A stretch of DNA of 64,000 nt. Source: Betaproteobacteria bacterium HGW-Betaproteobacteria-11. Its GTDB lineage: Bacteria > Pseudomonadota > Gammaproteobacteria > Burkholderiales > Rhodocyclaceae. The position numbers and the translations under genes were made by a program. The notes below the pieces were generated by a model. The model was given only the letters and a program-made list of their open reading frames with translations. It did not search any database and was not told the DNA's origin. Positions 55,217 through 63,969 of this stretch are shown here, piece by piece (position 1 is the first letter of the stretch; every line of letters begins with the position of its first letter). The stretch covers positions 1 through 64,000 of the forward strand of contig PHCV01000008.1 of the NCBI GenBank assembly GCA_002842395.1, given 5' to 3'.

Positions 55217-55834
55217 TCAATCCTGGTCAAAAAAGCGGAAAACGTCGGGGAAGCGGGCACGCTGGCAGGGAAAGTGCAAACGCGAAGCGCGGACGGCCGC
55301 CTTGAGATCTTCCAGCGCTTCCGCCAACACATTGTTGATTATAACAAAGTCGAACTCGGCCACGTGCCGCATCTCGCCCAGGGCGGCGGCCAGACGCCGG
55401 TTGATGACATCATCGCTATCGGTGCCGCGCTGGCGCAGGCGCCGCTCCAGCTCGCCGAGCGACGGCGGCAGAATGAAAATGCCGACCGCATCGGGAAACT
55501 GACGCCGCACCTGTTGCGCGCCCTGCCAGTCGATTTCGAGCAGCACATCGGCGCCGGCGTTGATGCGCTCTTCCAGCCAGGCCCGCGAGGTGCCGTAGAA
55601 GTTGCCATGCACCTCGGCCCATTCGGCGAACTCGCCGGCGCCGCGCATGGCGAGAAAGCGCTGCACGTCGATGAAGTGATATTCCCGGCCATCGGCCTCG
55701 TCCGCGCGCGGCGGCCGCGTGGTGTAGGAAACCGAATGCACGACCTGCCGGTCGTCCGCCAACAGGCGGCCGACCAGCGTCGTCTTGCCCGCGCCGGAAG
55801 GGGCGGCGATGATGAACAGCGTACCGGTGGTCAT
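55217..55834 (-). CDS. gmk: Guanylate kinase
   Basis: Gmk phosphorylates GMP to GDP. The 205-residue protein has the P-loop APSGAGKTTLVGRLL, the GMP-binding SVSYTTRPPRADEADGREYH and EIDWQGAQQVRRQFPDAV. The ATG at 55834 (MTTGTLFIIAAPSG) gives the usual start. It is the first gene of gmk-rpoZ-spoT. Confidence 0.97.
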   Translation of the reverse strand: MTTGTLFIIAAPSGAGKTTLVGRLLADDRQVVHSVSYTTRPPRADEADGREYHFIDVQRFLAMRGAGEFAEWAEVHGNFYGTSRAWLEERINAGADVLLEIDWQGAQQVRRQFPDAVGIFILPPSLGELERRLRQRGTDSDDVINRRLAAALGEMRHVAEFDFVIINNVLAEALEDLKAAVRASRLHFPCQRARFPDVFRFFDQD

Positions 55835-55879
55835 GATTCTGGCTAAAAACCCTGATGTTTCAAGTGTAGCAGGTGGAGG

Positions 55880-55904
55880 CGGCGTATCGCCAGCGCCGGA
55901 TTTT
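55880..55904 (-). repeat. Short interspersed repeat
   Basis: On the minus strand it reads AAAATCCGGCGCTGGCGATA followed by CGCCG. It lies just upstream of gmk. Confidence 0.65.
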
Positions 55905-55935
55905 CGTTCATAACGGCCGGGAGCCCCGACACAGG

Positions 55936-55958
55936 CGGGTGCGACAATTTGCCGCATT
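55936..55958 (+). promoter_or_regulatory. Left copy of 23-bp inverted repeat; 17-bp palindromic core
   Basis: The core TGCGACAATTTGCCGCA is a near-perfect palindrome (TGCGRCAAWTTGYCGCA). The whole 23 bp recur exactly, inverted, at 59657-59679. It lies 78 bp before the outer-membrane protein gene, so it may be an operator for the Crp/Fnr-like regulator in this cassette. Confidence 0.6.
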
Positions 55959-56036
55959 CCAAAAATGCAGGGCTGTTTGTAACATCCCGGGCTGGACGGA
56001 TATCAAGAACCACTTCAAGCGAGGAGAATACACGCC

Positions 56037-57062
56037 ATGAAAACAAAATTGACGCGTCACCCGGTCCGCACCGCCCGGGGGCTGCTCGCCGCCATCGGTC
56101 TCGTCGCATTCCAGGCCCAGGCCTCCTGCGGCTCGGCCTTCTGCTCGGTCGATACCCACTGGGATGCGCAGGGGCTGACGCACGGCGAAGGATTGAGTCT
56201 CGATCTGCATTATTCCTGGGCCAAGGCCGACCGCCTGCGCGCCGGCAGCCAGCGGATCAGCGCCGAAGCGCCCAGCGCCAGCGGCGAGGAACTGGAAAAC
56301 AAGCGCACCATCAACCAGTTGCTCTCCGCCAATTTCGAGTATGCGATCAATCCGCGCTGGAATCTCGCCGTCGACATTCCCCTGGTGATCCGCGACCATG
56401 CCCATACCCTGGATTCGACCGCCGGCACACCGATCGACCAGTCGGCCAAATTCAGCCAGCTGGGCGACATTCGCGTGGTCGGCAAGTACAAGTTCGACAG
56501 CGGCAATCCGTTCGCCGGTTACGGCCTGCGTTTCGGCCTGAAGCTGCCGACCGGAGCGATCGACAGGATCATGTCGCCGGCCGACCCGGCCGACCCGGCC
56601 ACCCCCTACAAGCTTGAACGCGGCGCCCAGCCGGGTAGCGGCAGCACCGACCTGATCCTCGGCGCCTACCGTTACAGCAGCACGCCGGGCAGCGCCTGGA
56701 GCTGGTTCGCCAGCGGCGAGATGCAATCGGCCTTTCGTACCCGCGACCATTACCGGCCGGGGAACAGCGTCACCCTCACGCTCGGCGGCGGCTATACCCT
56801 CTCCCCCGCCGCCACCCTGCTGCTGCAGGTGAACGCGCTGCATCGCGGACGCGATGGCGGCGACAATGCCAATCCGGCCTCCGGCGGCCGCTTCCTCAAC
56901 CTCTCGCCCGGCCTGTCCTACACGCTAACGCACCAGACCCAGGTCTATGGTTTCATCCAGATGCCGCTGCACCAGTATGCCAATACCGACCCGGCGACCC
57001 CCGGTTCCGGCCAGCTGACCGTGCCCTGGTCGCTGGCGCTCGGCCTGCATCATCATTTCTGA
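56037..57062 (+). CDS. Outer-membrane beta-barrel protein of unknown substrate
   Basis: This 341-residue protein has a signal peptide (residues 1 to about 29, GLLAAIGLVAFQAQA) and alternating strand patterns. It ends in His-His-Phe, the C-terminal aromatic typical of outer-membrane barrels. Two cysteines (ASCGSAFCSVDTHW) sit just after the signal. It resembles transporter-like barrels of the phenol-degradation MetA type, not a TonB-dependent receptor: no plug domain or TonB box is seen. It heads a cassette with a Crp/Fnr-like regulator and tonB-exbB-exbD. Confidence 0.75.
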   Translation: MKTKLTRHPVRTARGLLAAIGLVAFQAQASCGSAFCSVDTHWDAQGLTHGEGLSLDLHYSWAKADRLRAGSQRISAEAPSASGEELENKRTINQLLSANFEYAINPRWNLAVDIPLVIRDHAHTLDSTAGTPIDQSAKFSQLGDIRVVGKYKFDSGNPFAGYGLRFGLKLPTGAIDRIMSPADPADPATPYKLERGAQPGSGSTDLILGAYRYSSTPGSAWSWFASGEMQSAFRTRDHYRPGNSVTLTLGGGYTLSPAATLLLQVNALHRGRDGGDNANPASGGRFLNLSPGLSYTLTHQTQVYGFIQMPLHQYANTDPATPGSGQLTVPWSLALGLHHHF

Positions 57063-57067
57063 CGCGC

Positions 57068-57120
57068 TGCTCCATCCCGCGCTCCCCTCCGCCCGCGATC
57101 ACGGCCAGGAGGATGGAGCA
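57068..57120 (+). repeat. Long hairpin between the barrel gene and the regulator
   Basis: TGCTCCATCC (57068-57077) pairs perfectly with GGATGGAGCA (57111-57120), and inner segments such as CTCC and GGAG extend the stem. It has no T-run. It could stabilise the upstream mRNA or attenuate transcription into the regulator gene. Confidence 0.55.
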
Positions 57121-57146
57121 GGGCAAGCCGGCCGGAAAGGAAAGTA

Positions 57147-57740
57147 ATGCCACACACAATCCATTCACCCGCGGCTTCGGCCACCACTGCCCCAGTCGAA
57201 AGATCGGCCAAACGGGGCGAGCTGATCCACTACGTCGGTGATAGCGGCCCCGTCTGGCGTGTCGTCGACGGGGTCGTCCGCCTTGACCTGCATGGTGTGG
57301 AAGGAACAACCTTCGCCAGCCTGGCCCTGCCCGGCGACATGGTCGGGCTTGAATCCATGGCCTTCGGTCATTACGGTTTCACCGCCCGCGCACTGACCCC
57401 CTGCGTGCTGACGCCACGAACCAGCGCGGATCCCGCGCCGCTGCATCTGATGGCGGCGTCGACACGGCGCGCGGCGCAAATGGTGGCGCTCCGCCACGGC
57501 CGGGCCAGCGACCGCGTGCGCCGCCTGATCGACCTGCTGACCGACCACGGGGCCCATCCGCTGGCCGGCGAGCGCCGCCGGCTGCCGCGCCTGGCTGACA
57601 TCGCCGAGATCACCGGGCTTACCGTCGAAACGGTGTGCCGCATCAGCGCCGACCTCGACAGTGCAGGCGGCCTGCCCCATCGCAGCCAGGGCAGGCCGTC
57701 GTCGGTGCCGCTCGTTTCGTCGCTTTTCCCCACTACCTGA
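57147..57740 (+). CDS. Crp/Fnr-family transcriptional regulator
   Basis: This 197-residue protein has a cNMP-binding-like beta-roll (LIHYVGDSGPVWRVVDGVVR, LPGDMVGLESMAF). A C-terminal helix-turn-helix (RLPRLADIAEITGLTVETVC) follows. It lacks the FNR cysteine cluster and the full cAMP-binding motif, so its signal is unknown. The first 18 residues are Ser/Thr/Ala-rich. The palindromes at 55942-55956 and 59660-59675 are plausible targets. Confidence 0.85.
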   Translation: MPHTIHSPAASATTAPVERSAKRGELIHYVGDSGPVWRVVDGVVRLDLHGVEGTTFASLALPGDMVGLESMAFGHYGFTARALTPCVLTPRTSADPAPLHLMAASTRRAAQMVALRHGRASDRVRRLIDLLTDHGAHPLAGERRRLPRLADIAEITGLTVETVCRISADLDSAGGLPHRSQGRPSSVPLVSSLFPTT

Positions 57741-57743
57741 CCC

Positions 57744-58385
57744 ATGCGCGGTTCTTCCTTCGACTTCTCGCCGCACGAGGGCCGCTGGCCGGGCATCGTC
57801 TTCGTCGTCCTGCTCCACGCTGCCGCGCTCTGGGGTCTGTGGCAATACAGGATCATCCCCACGCCGCAGGAAATAGCCGTGACCCTGTTCGTCAATTTCA
57901 TCGCCCCGCCGGCGCCGAAAACCGGAGAGTCACCCAGTCCATCGCCACCCAAGCCGCGCCCGGTGGACAAACCGCGCGAACCGCATCCGCATCTGGTGGC
58001 GCAAACCCCGCTTGTGGCGCCAACCGATTACGTCGCTCCGCCGATGCCCGAGCCAGCACCACCCACATTAGCCGCGCCCGCCGTCGCCGCACCGATGCAG
58101 CTCGGCGCCGAGTTATCGCTGGCCTGCCCGCTACGCACGCCGCCGGCCTACCCGCCGTTCTCGCGGCGGCTGGGCGAAACCGGCGTGGTCGTGGTGCGGG
58201 TCGAGCTCGACGAGCAGGGCCGGGTCGCCATGGCCCGGATCAAGACCTCGAGCGGTCATGCCCGCCTCGACGAAGCGGCGCTGACCGCGGTCAAGACCTG
58301 GCAATGCCGTCCTGCCACGCATAACGGCCAGCCGGTGCGCGCCATCGCTTTGCAGCCTTTCAATTTCATTCTCCAAGGTAACTGA
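57744..58385 (+). CDS. tonB: Energy transducer TonB
   Basis: TonB is a periplasm-spanning protein that passes the energy of the proton gradient to outer-membrane transporters. The 213 residues have an N-terminal anchor (WPGIVFVVLLHAAALWGLWQ), a Pro-rich spacer (PSPSPPKPRPVDKPREPHPH) and a TonB C-terminal domain (YPPFSRRLGETGVVVVRVEL, ALTAVKTWQCRP). It starts 3 bp after the regulator gene. exbB and exbD follow. Confidence 0.93.
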   Translation: MRGSSFDFSPHEGRWPGIVFVVLLHAAALWGLWQYRIIPTPQEIAVTLFVNFIAPPAPKTGESPSPSPPKPRPVDKPREPHPHLVAQTPLVAPTDYVAPPMPEPAPPTLAAPAVAAPMQLGAELSLACPLRTPPAYPPFSRRLGETGVVVVRVELDEQGRVAMARIKTSSGHARLDEAALTAVKTWQCRPATHNGQPVRAIALQPFNFILQGN

Positions 58386-58388
58386 CTC

Positions 58389-59075
58389 ATGGAACACGGA
58401 CTCGGCTTCGCCCACTTCATCGCCAATACCGATGGCATCGGCCATCTGGTGCTCGGCATCCTGCTCTCGCTATCGCTGGCAAGCTGGTACCTGATCGCCA
58501 CCCGCAGCCTGGCCTTCTTCCAGGCCAAGCGCCGCGCCACCGAATTCCTCGACCGGTTCTGGAACGCCAAATCGCTGGGCGAGGTCGAGACCCTGCTCGC
58601 CGGCCAGCCAGTCGACAATGCCTTCGCCGAACTCGCCCGCCAGACGCTGCAGGCCAAGCGTGAGCTCGAGGCCGGCGGCGCGCAGAAACTGACCGCCGCC
58701 GGAGGCCTCAACGAGTATCTGACGCGCGTCCTGCGCAACGGCCTCGATCTCGAATCGGCGCGCAGCGAATTCGGTCTCACCATCCTCGCCACCGCCGGTT
58801 CGGCTTCGCCCTATGTCGGCCTGTTCGGCACCGTCTGGGGCATCTACCACGCCCTGGTGCAGATCGGCATGAGCGGCCAGGGCACGCTGGACAAGGTCGC
58901 CGGCCCGGTCGGCGAGGCGCTGATCATGACCGCGCTCGGCCTCGCCGTGGCGATTCCCGCCGTGCTCGCCTATAACGCCTTCAGCCGGCGCAACCGGATG
59001 TGGCTGGCGCGGCTCGACGCCTTCGCCCACGACCTGCTCACCCTCGCCACCCTCGGCGCCCACGCGCCGCACTGA
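58389..59075 (+). CDS. exbB: ExbB/TolQ-family proton channel subunit
   Basis: ExbB forms the pentameric scaffold of the TonB motor. The 228 residues have three hydrophobic segments and the family core FGLTILATAGSASPYVGLFG followed by TVWGIYHALVQI, with PVGEALIMTALGLAVAIPAV. It starts 3 bp after tonB. The interior AGGAQKLTAAGG is chemically like the repeat-encoded peptide but is not a match in DNA. Confidence 0.93.
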   Translation: MEHGLGFAHFIANTDGIGHLVLGILLSLSLASWYLIATRSLAFFQAKRRATEFLDRFWNAKSLGEVETLLAGQPVDNAFAELARQTLQAKRELEAGGAQKLTAAGGLNEYLTRVLRNGLDLESARSEFGLTILATAGSASPYVGLFGTVWGIYHALVQIGMSGQGTLDKVAGPVGEALIMTALGLAVAIPAVLAYNAFSRRNRMWLARLDAFAHDLLTLATLGAHAPH

Positions 59076-59088
59076 AAGGAGTCCGCCC

Positions 59089-59511
59089 ATGGCCATCGGA
59101 AACTTCAGCAACCGCCCGCATCAGGCGCCGCTGGCGGAAATGAACGTGGTGCCGCTGGTCGATGTCATGCTGGTGCTATTGGTGATCTTCATCGTCACCA
59201 CGCCACTGCTGACCCATGCGGTGAAAATCGACCTGCCCAAGGCCTCGTCGAGCGCCAACATCACCCAGCCCGAGCACATCGAATTCGGCATCCGTGCAAG
59301 CGGCGAACTGTTCTGGGCCGGTGAAGCCGTGGCCCTCGCGCAGCTGCCGGCGCGTTTCGCCGCCGCCGCGAAGATGCAGCCGCAACCCGAACTGCATATT
59401 CGCGCCGACCGCCATGTCGAATACGAAAAGGTGGCCCAGGTCATGTCGCTCGCCGCCAAGGCCGGCCTGGTGCGCATCGGCTTCGTCACCGATCCGTCGC
59501 AAACTCCCTGA
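59089..59511 (+). CDS. exbD: ExbD-family proton channel subunit
   Basis: ExbD is the partner of ExbB in the proton channel. The 140-residue protein has one membrane segment with the essential Asp (NVVPLVDVMLVLLVIFIVTT) and a periplasmic domain (LHIRADRHVEYEKVAQVMSL). It completes the TonB-ExbB-ExbD set. A short interspersed repeat follows the stop codon by 4 bp. Confidence 0.94.
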   Translation: MAIGNFSNRPHQAPLAEMNVVPLVDVMLVLLVIFIVTTPLLTHAVKIDLPKASSSANITQPEHIEFGIRASGELFWAGEAVALAQLPARFAAAAKMQPQPELHIRADRHVEYEKVAQVMSLAAKAGLVRIGFVTDPSQTP

Positions 59512-59515
59512 GCCA

Positions 59516-59540
59516 GAAACTCGGCGCTGGCGACACGGCG
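59516..59540 (+). repeat. Short interspersed repeat
   Basis: GAAACTCGGCGCTGGCGACA followed by CGGCG begins 4 bp after the exbD stop codon. Confidence 0.75.
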
Positions 59541-59656
59541 CGGTAACACACGGCTTGGTCACCCCAAAAAAAAAGGCCACCGCGGGAAGCGGCAGCCGGA
59601 AGGTAGTGCAAGGGGTTACTGCATGGCGAATGATGCACGGCTCTTCAAACGAAAAC

Positions 59657-59679
59657 AATGCGGCAAATTGTCGCACCCG
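59657..59679 (-). promoter_or_regulatory. Right copy of 23-bp inverted repeat
   Basis: It is the exact reverse complement of 55936-55958, including the palindromic core TGCGGCAAATTGTCGCA. It lies 145 bp after exbD, with no gene directly downstream on either strand. Confidence 0.6.
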
Positions 59680-59760
59680 TTTGATTAAACAGTATTTTCT
59701 GTCCTCCCGGTCCAGCCTCCGCTTGCCGCCGGGCCTTACCCCGGGGGCTCTGCCCCCGGC

Positions 59761-59816
59761 AGCGAGCAAACCAGGAACCCCCCGCGAGGGGGCGAAGGGG
59801 GGGCGGGCGGGAGTAA
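59761..59816 (+). repeat. GC-rich interspersed repeat
   Basis: It starts AGCGAGCAAACCAGGAACCC and continues through CGCGAGGGGGCGAAGG. It matches the right half of 35869-35941 closely. Confidence 0.65.
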
Positions 59817-60030
59817 GGGGGGCGGGAGTTCAAGAATGGGCTGACTTTCAAATTCCGGCCCCGTCGTCGTTCCGCCCCCCCCCCCCCGTCGTTCCGGGCT
59901 TGACCCGGAACCCAGGAGTATCCCTCGGTGCTGCGCAGTGACCACCGTCTGGATTCCGGGTCGCACTGCGTTTGCCCGGAATGACGGAAGATGCCTCATG
60001 CTGCGGGTGATGTTTCCCGCATCATGAAAG

Positions 60031-61251
60031 TCAGCCAACCCCTGTCGCGCTCTGCAGGCAGGCTTCGGGATGACTGGCGACCAGTTCGACCACGGCGCCG
60101 TCCACTTCGTTCTCCGCCTGCATCTTGCGCAGCAGATCGAGAATCTCCGGCACCGGCATCGGCGTCCGGTACGGGCGTCGCTGGGCGAGCGCCTGAAAAA
60201 TGTCGGCTACCTTGATCAGGCGCGCTTCGAGAGGAATCTCCCTGGCCGCGAGGTGGAACGGATAGCCGCCGCCACTCATCGATTCATGGTGTTCCGCGGC
60301 CCATAACGCGATCTCTTCGAAGCCGTCAATCCGCCGCAGGATCTGGTAGCTCGCAAAGCTGTGTCTTTTCATGATCGCCCGCTCGGCCGGCGTATACGCT
60401 CCCGGGCTTTCCAGCACCTCGTCCGGCACCTGGAGTTTGCCGATGTCATGCACCAGCCCGGCGATTTCGATCTTCTCCAGATGCTCTCCGGAGAATCCGC
60501 TCAGTTGCCCGAGCAGCCGCGCCAGCCGGGCGACACCGAGCGAATGCTCGGCCGTGAAATGGGACTTCGCATCGACGATGCTGGCGATGAGCAGGGCGAA
60601 CTGTTTCAATTCCGTCAGCGTGCCGGGCCGCGATTCGCTGCCCCGCTCCATGTCGTCGACATACTGCGGGATGTAGGCCGGATCAAGAACCAGCCAGAAG
60701 GCTTCCGGCGCCGAGGCGGCGAGAAAGGCATCGACCAGTTCGGGCGCAAAAATCCCGCCGCGATGACACTCGATCTGCTGGCGGACCTCGTCGACATGCA
60801 GCAGCAGGGAATCGTCCGCATAGTAATGTCCGGCCAACGCGTCCACGCGATCGACCAGATGAATCAGGTTGGCCCGGCGGGCAGTCGCCGGATCGACAGC
60901 GAACGCCGTCATTTCTTCCCAGGCGGTATGGTGGTAGCGGACGATCGACGCCAGATGGGCCAGCGGGGCAAAGTGGCGCAGCAGATCGTAACCTTTCTCG
61001 CAATGCCGATTCGCGTCTTCCCAGGCGAACTGATCGACGAGCTTGCGATGATCCCGGGTGGACGATACGCCACAGTCATGGAGGAGGCCGGCATCGAACA
61101 ACAGCCGCTGGGTCGTCGCATCCCAGGCGAGGGTCCTGGCGCATTCGACGGCCATGATTGCCACCCGCCGGCCATGAAAAACATCGGTCACGCCGACCAG
61201 GTCGACGGCATGTGAAATGGTGAGCAACATCTGTCGGATATCGATCTGCAT
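60031..61251 (-). CDS. Tandem HD-domain / HD-GYP phosphodiesterase
   Basis: This 406-residue soluble protein has two HD domains. The N-terminal one has FDAGLLHDCGVSS and IVRYHHTAWEEM. The C-terminal HD-GYP domain has LVHDIGKLQVPDEVLE, ILRRIDGF and AEHHESMSGGGYPFHLAARE. The GYP motif is intact in the second domain, predicting cyclic-di-GMP hydrolysis. The ATG at 61251 is family-like (MQIDIRQMLLTISHAVDLVG). The partner pathway is unknown. Confidence 0.87.
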   Translation of the reverse strand: MQIDIRQMLLTISHAVDLVGVTDVFHGRRVAIMAVECARTLAWDATTQRLLFDAGLLHDCGVSSTRDHRKLVDQFAWEDANRHCEKGYDLLRHFAPLAHLASIVRYHHTAWEEMTAFAVDPATARRANLIHLVDRVDALAGHYYADDSLLLHVDEVRQQIECHRGGIFAPELVDAFLAASAPEAFWLVLDPAYIPQYVDDMERGSESRPGTLTELKQFALLIASIVDAKSHFTAEHSLGVARLARLLGQLSGFSGEHLEKIEIAGLVHDIGKLQVPDEVLESPGAYTPAERAIMKRHSFASYQILRRIDGFEEIALWAAEHHESMSGGGYPFHLAAREIPLEARLIKVADIFQALAQRRPYRTPMPVPEILDLLRKMQAENEVDGAVVELVASHPEACLQSATGVG

Positions 61252-61288
61252 CAGGGTCTCCCGCGTCCCCCGCCGGGGCCGGTCAATC

Positions 61289-62164
61289 CTACTCCAGGTT
61301 CTGCACCTGCTCGCGCATCTGCTCGATCAGCAGCTTGAGCTCCAGCGCGATCGCCGTAACCTGCGCGGAGACGGATTTCGAGGCCAGGGTATTGGCCTCG
61401 CGGTTGAGTTCCTGCATCAGGAAATCCAGGCGCTTGCCAAGCGCACCGCCTTTTTTCAGTACGCGCCCGACCTCGTCGAGATGGGTTTCCAGCCGGGCGA
61501 TTTCCTCGGCGACGTCGATCTTGGCGGCAAACACGCCGACTTCCTGGCGGATGCGCTCCTCGTCGAGTTCAGCCACCGCCTCGCGCAGCTTGGTGGAAAG
61601 TCGTTCGCGATAATTCTCCAGCGCGACCGGCAGCAGCGGCCGGGCTGCCGCCACCTGCTCGCGCATGCGCGTGACACAGTCGACAAGTACGGCGGCCAGC
61701 TTGGCGCCTTCGCGCTCACGACTGGCGACGAACTCATCGAGCAACGTGGTGAACAGCTCCAGCGCCGCGCTCTGCACTGTCTCTGCGGCGAGCGTGTCGT
61801 CACCGAGCACGCCAGGCCAGCGCAGCGCCTCGGCCACGGTCAGCGGTGCGGCCTGCGGCAGGACGGCGCGCACGGCGGCCTCAAGCCGGCCGAGCTCGGC
61901 CAGCAGCAGCGGGCTCGGTTGCCGCTCGCGCCGCGCACCTTCCGCCGTCGGCTGCGCCAGCAAATAGCCGCGGCATTCGATCTTGCCGCGCTTGATTCGC
62001 TCGGCAATCCTTTCGCGCAACGGCATCTCGAGAAACCGCAACTCCTCGCCGAGGCGGAAACCGAGGTCGAGGTAACGCGAATTGACGCTTTTGAGTTCGA
62101 GACTCAGTACCGCACTGCCAAGATCACGGCTGGCAGAGGCATAGCCGGTCATGCTGTGGATCAT
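61289..62164 (-). CDS. yicC: YicC family endoribonuclease
   Basis: This 291-residue protein opens MIHSMTGYASASRDLG. It carries the YicC_N features LSLELKSVNSRYLDLGFRL and LLAQPT. The DUF1732-type C-terminus has FLMQELNREANTLASKSVSA. Related proteins cleave RNA. It diverges from the kinase-rph-rdgB group. Confidence 0.94.
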   Translation of the reverse strand: MIHSMTGYASASRDLGSAVLSLELKSVNSRYLDLGFRLGEELRFLEMPLRERIAERIKRGKIECRGYLLAQPTAEGARRERQPSPLLLAELGRLEAAVRAVLPQAAPLTVAEALRWPGVLGDDTLAAETVQSAALELFTTLLDEFVASREREGAKLAAVLVDCVTRMREQVAAARPLLPVALENYRERLSTKLREAVAELDEERIRQEVGVFAAKIDVAEEIARLETHLDEVGRVLKKGGALGKRLDFLMQELNREANTLASKSVSAQVTAIALELKLLIEQMREQVQNLE

Positions 62165-62264
62165 CCTTGAACCCTCGCGGAGAAAATTCGCAGTGTCGCC
62201 ACCGCCCGACTATTTACATGGCGCCGTCAAGCGGCGAGAATCGGCGCAGTATATCAACACGACC

Positions 62265-63191
62265 ATGACCACTCCCGCACCCTCTCCGCTTCCGGCTGGC
62301 ACCCTGCTGGAAGGCTACCGCATCGATCGTCAGATTTCCTGCGGCGGGTTTTCCATCGTCTATCTCGCCCATGCCGCCGACGGATTGCCGGTGGCGATCA
62401 AGGAATACCTGCCGCAAACGCTGGCCCGGCGGGCCGCCGATGGCCTCCGCGTCGAAGCCATCGAAACCGGCGCCGCGGAATTTTCCCGTGGGCTCGCCTG
62501 TTTCTTCGAGGAAGCGCGGGCCCTGAGCCTGCTCCATCACCCACATGTGGTGCATGTGCTGAATTTTTTCCGCGCCAACGATACGGCCTACATGGTGATG
62601 GAACTGGAACGCGGCCGCACCCTGCGCGAGCACGTCCGCCTGCACCGGGGACGGATTGCCGAGCCAACATTCCGTACGCTGTATGACGCGTTGCTCGATG
62701 GCCTGGAAGCCGTGCATCAGCACGGCCTGCTGCATCTCGACATCAAGCCGGCCAACATCTGGCTGCGCTGCGACCTGGCCCCGGTGCTGCTCGATTTCGG
62801 CGCCGCGCGCTTTGCCGTCGATCTCGGCCCGCCGGCGCCGCGCGCGATGTACACACCGGGCTATGCGGCGCCCGAGCAATACCATGGCCAGTACACCCTG
62901 GGGCCGTGGAGCGACATCTACGCCATCGGCGCCTGCATGTACGCCACGCTGACCAAGCGCGCGCCGCAGGATGCCGAAGCGCGGCTGACCGACGACCAGC
63001 TGATTCCGGCACGGCAGCGCTTTGCCGACCGTTATTCGCCACGGCTGCTGGTCGTCATCGACGAATGCCTGCGCCTCGACCCCAAGCGCCGGCCACCCGG
63101 CGCCTTGGCGCTCAAGGAAATGCTCGCCCACGCCACGAGCGGCGGCTGGCCAGGCTGGCTGCGCGGTCTGCGCAACCGTCTGCAACCCTGA
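62265..63191 (+). CDS. Serine/threonine protein kinase
   Basis: This soluble Hanks-type kinase has 308 residues. It has a glycine loop ([12 protein letters not shown]), catalytic Lys in VAIKEYLP, a catalytic loop [12 protein letters not shown] (HLD instead of HRD), DFG (LLDFGAAR) and an APE-like YAAPEQY. No membrane segment or extracellular sensor is present. The ATG at 62265 is used. Its substrates are unknown. It sits 35 bp before rph. Confidence 0.9.
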   Translation: MTTPAPSPLPAGTLLEGYRIDRQISCGGFSIVYLAHAADGLPVAIKEYLPQTLARRAADGLRVEAIETGAAEFSRGLACFFEEARALSLLHHPHVVHVLNFFRANDTAYMVMELERGRTLREHVRLHRGRIAEPTFRTLYDALLDGLEAVHQHGLLHLDIKPANIWLRCDLAPVLLDFGAARFAVDLGPPAPRAMYTPGYAAPEQYHGQYTLGPWSDIYAIGACMYATLTKRAPQDAEARLTDDQLIPARQRFADRYSPRLLVVIDECLRLDPKRRPPGALALKEMLAHATSGGWPGWLRGLRNRLQP

Positions 63192-63226
63192 ACTTCCAAC
63201 TTCCGCTCCCTTCACACGAGAACGCC

Positions 63227-63967
63227 ATGCCACAAATTTCATCCGTCATCACCCGTGACGCTCGCCATGCCGACCAGTTGCGTCCCCTTAAAATCACTCG
63301 TCATTACACCTGCCACGCGGAGGGCAGCGTGCTGGTCGAGTTCGGCGCAACGAAGGTGCTGTGCACCGCCAGCGTCGAAGAGGGCGTGCCGCCCTTCCTG
63401 CGCGGCAAGGGCAGCGGCTGGGTCACCGCCGAATACGGCATGCTGCCGCGTTCGACCCATACCCGCAGCGCGCGCGAGGCGGCCAAGGGCAAGCAATCCG
63501 GCCGCACCCAGGAGATCCAGCGTCTGATCGGCCGCAGCCTGCGCGCGGTGACCGATCTGGCCGCGCTCGGCGAACGGCAGGTCACCCTCGATTGCGACGT
63601 GCTGCAGGCCGACGGCGGCACCCGTTGCGCCGCGATCAGCGGCGCCTGCGTCGCCCTCCACGACGCACTGGCCACGCTGGTCGCTGCGGGCCAGCTCGCC
63701 AGCCACCCGCTGCGCGAACTGGTCGCCGCCGTCTCGGTCGGCATCGTCGGCGGCGAGCCGCGACTCGATCTCGATTACGCCGAGGATTCGGCCTGCGACA
63801 CCGACATGAACGTGGTGCTGACCGAGCGCGGCGGCCTGATCGAAGTGCAGGGCACCGCCGAAGGCGCGCCCTTCTCGCGCGCCGAACTCGACACCCTGCT
63901 GACCCTCGCCACGCAAGGCATCGGCGACATCATCGCCGCGCAAAAGTCGGCGCTGATGATACGGTGA
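63227..63967 (+). CDS. rph: Ribonuclease PH
   Basis: RNase PH trims tRNA 3' ends by phosphorolysis. The 246-residue protein begins [19 protein letters not shown]. It has [40 protein letters not shown] and [20 protein letters not shown], all typical. The ATG at 63227 fixes a normal length. The last residues (QKSALMIR) are encoded by DNA resembling the short interspersed repeat. Confidence 0.97.
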   Translation: MPQISSVITRDARHADQLRPLKITRHYTCHAEGSVLVEFGATKVLCTASVEEGVPPFLRGKGSGWVTAEYGMLPRSTHTRSAREAAKGKQSGRTQEIQRLIGRSLRAVTDLAALGERQVTLDCDVLQADGGTRCAAISGACVALHDALATLVAAGQLASHPLRELVAAVSVGIVGGEPRLDLDYAEDSACDTDMNVVLTERGGLIEVQGTAEGAPFSRAELDTLLTLATQGIGDIIAAQKSALMIR

Positions 63968-63969
63968 GC

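Larger units (their letters stand above)
59512..60030. other. Non-coding stretch with several repeat types
   Basis: It holds a short interspersed repeat (59516-59540), an A-run near 59570, the right copy of the 23-bp inverted repeat (59657-59679) and a GC-rich repeat (59761-59816). A run of 13 C (59875-59887) and two REP-like palindromes (59888-59916, 59949-59987) follow. I see no gene. Confidence 0.7.

Noticed and set aside
63951-63967. Short interspersed repeat forming the end of rph
   Set aside because: The DNA resembles the repeat (AAAAGTCGGCGCTG), but AAQKxAL is the normal RNase PH C-terminus, so chance is as likely.
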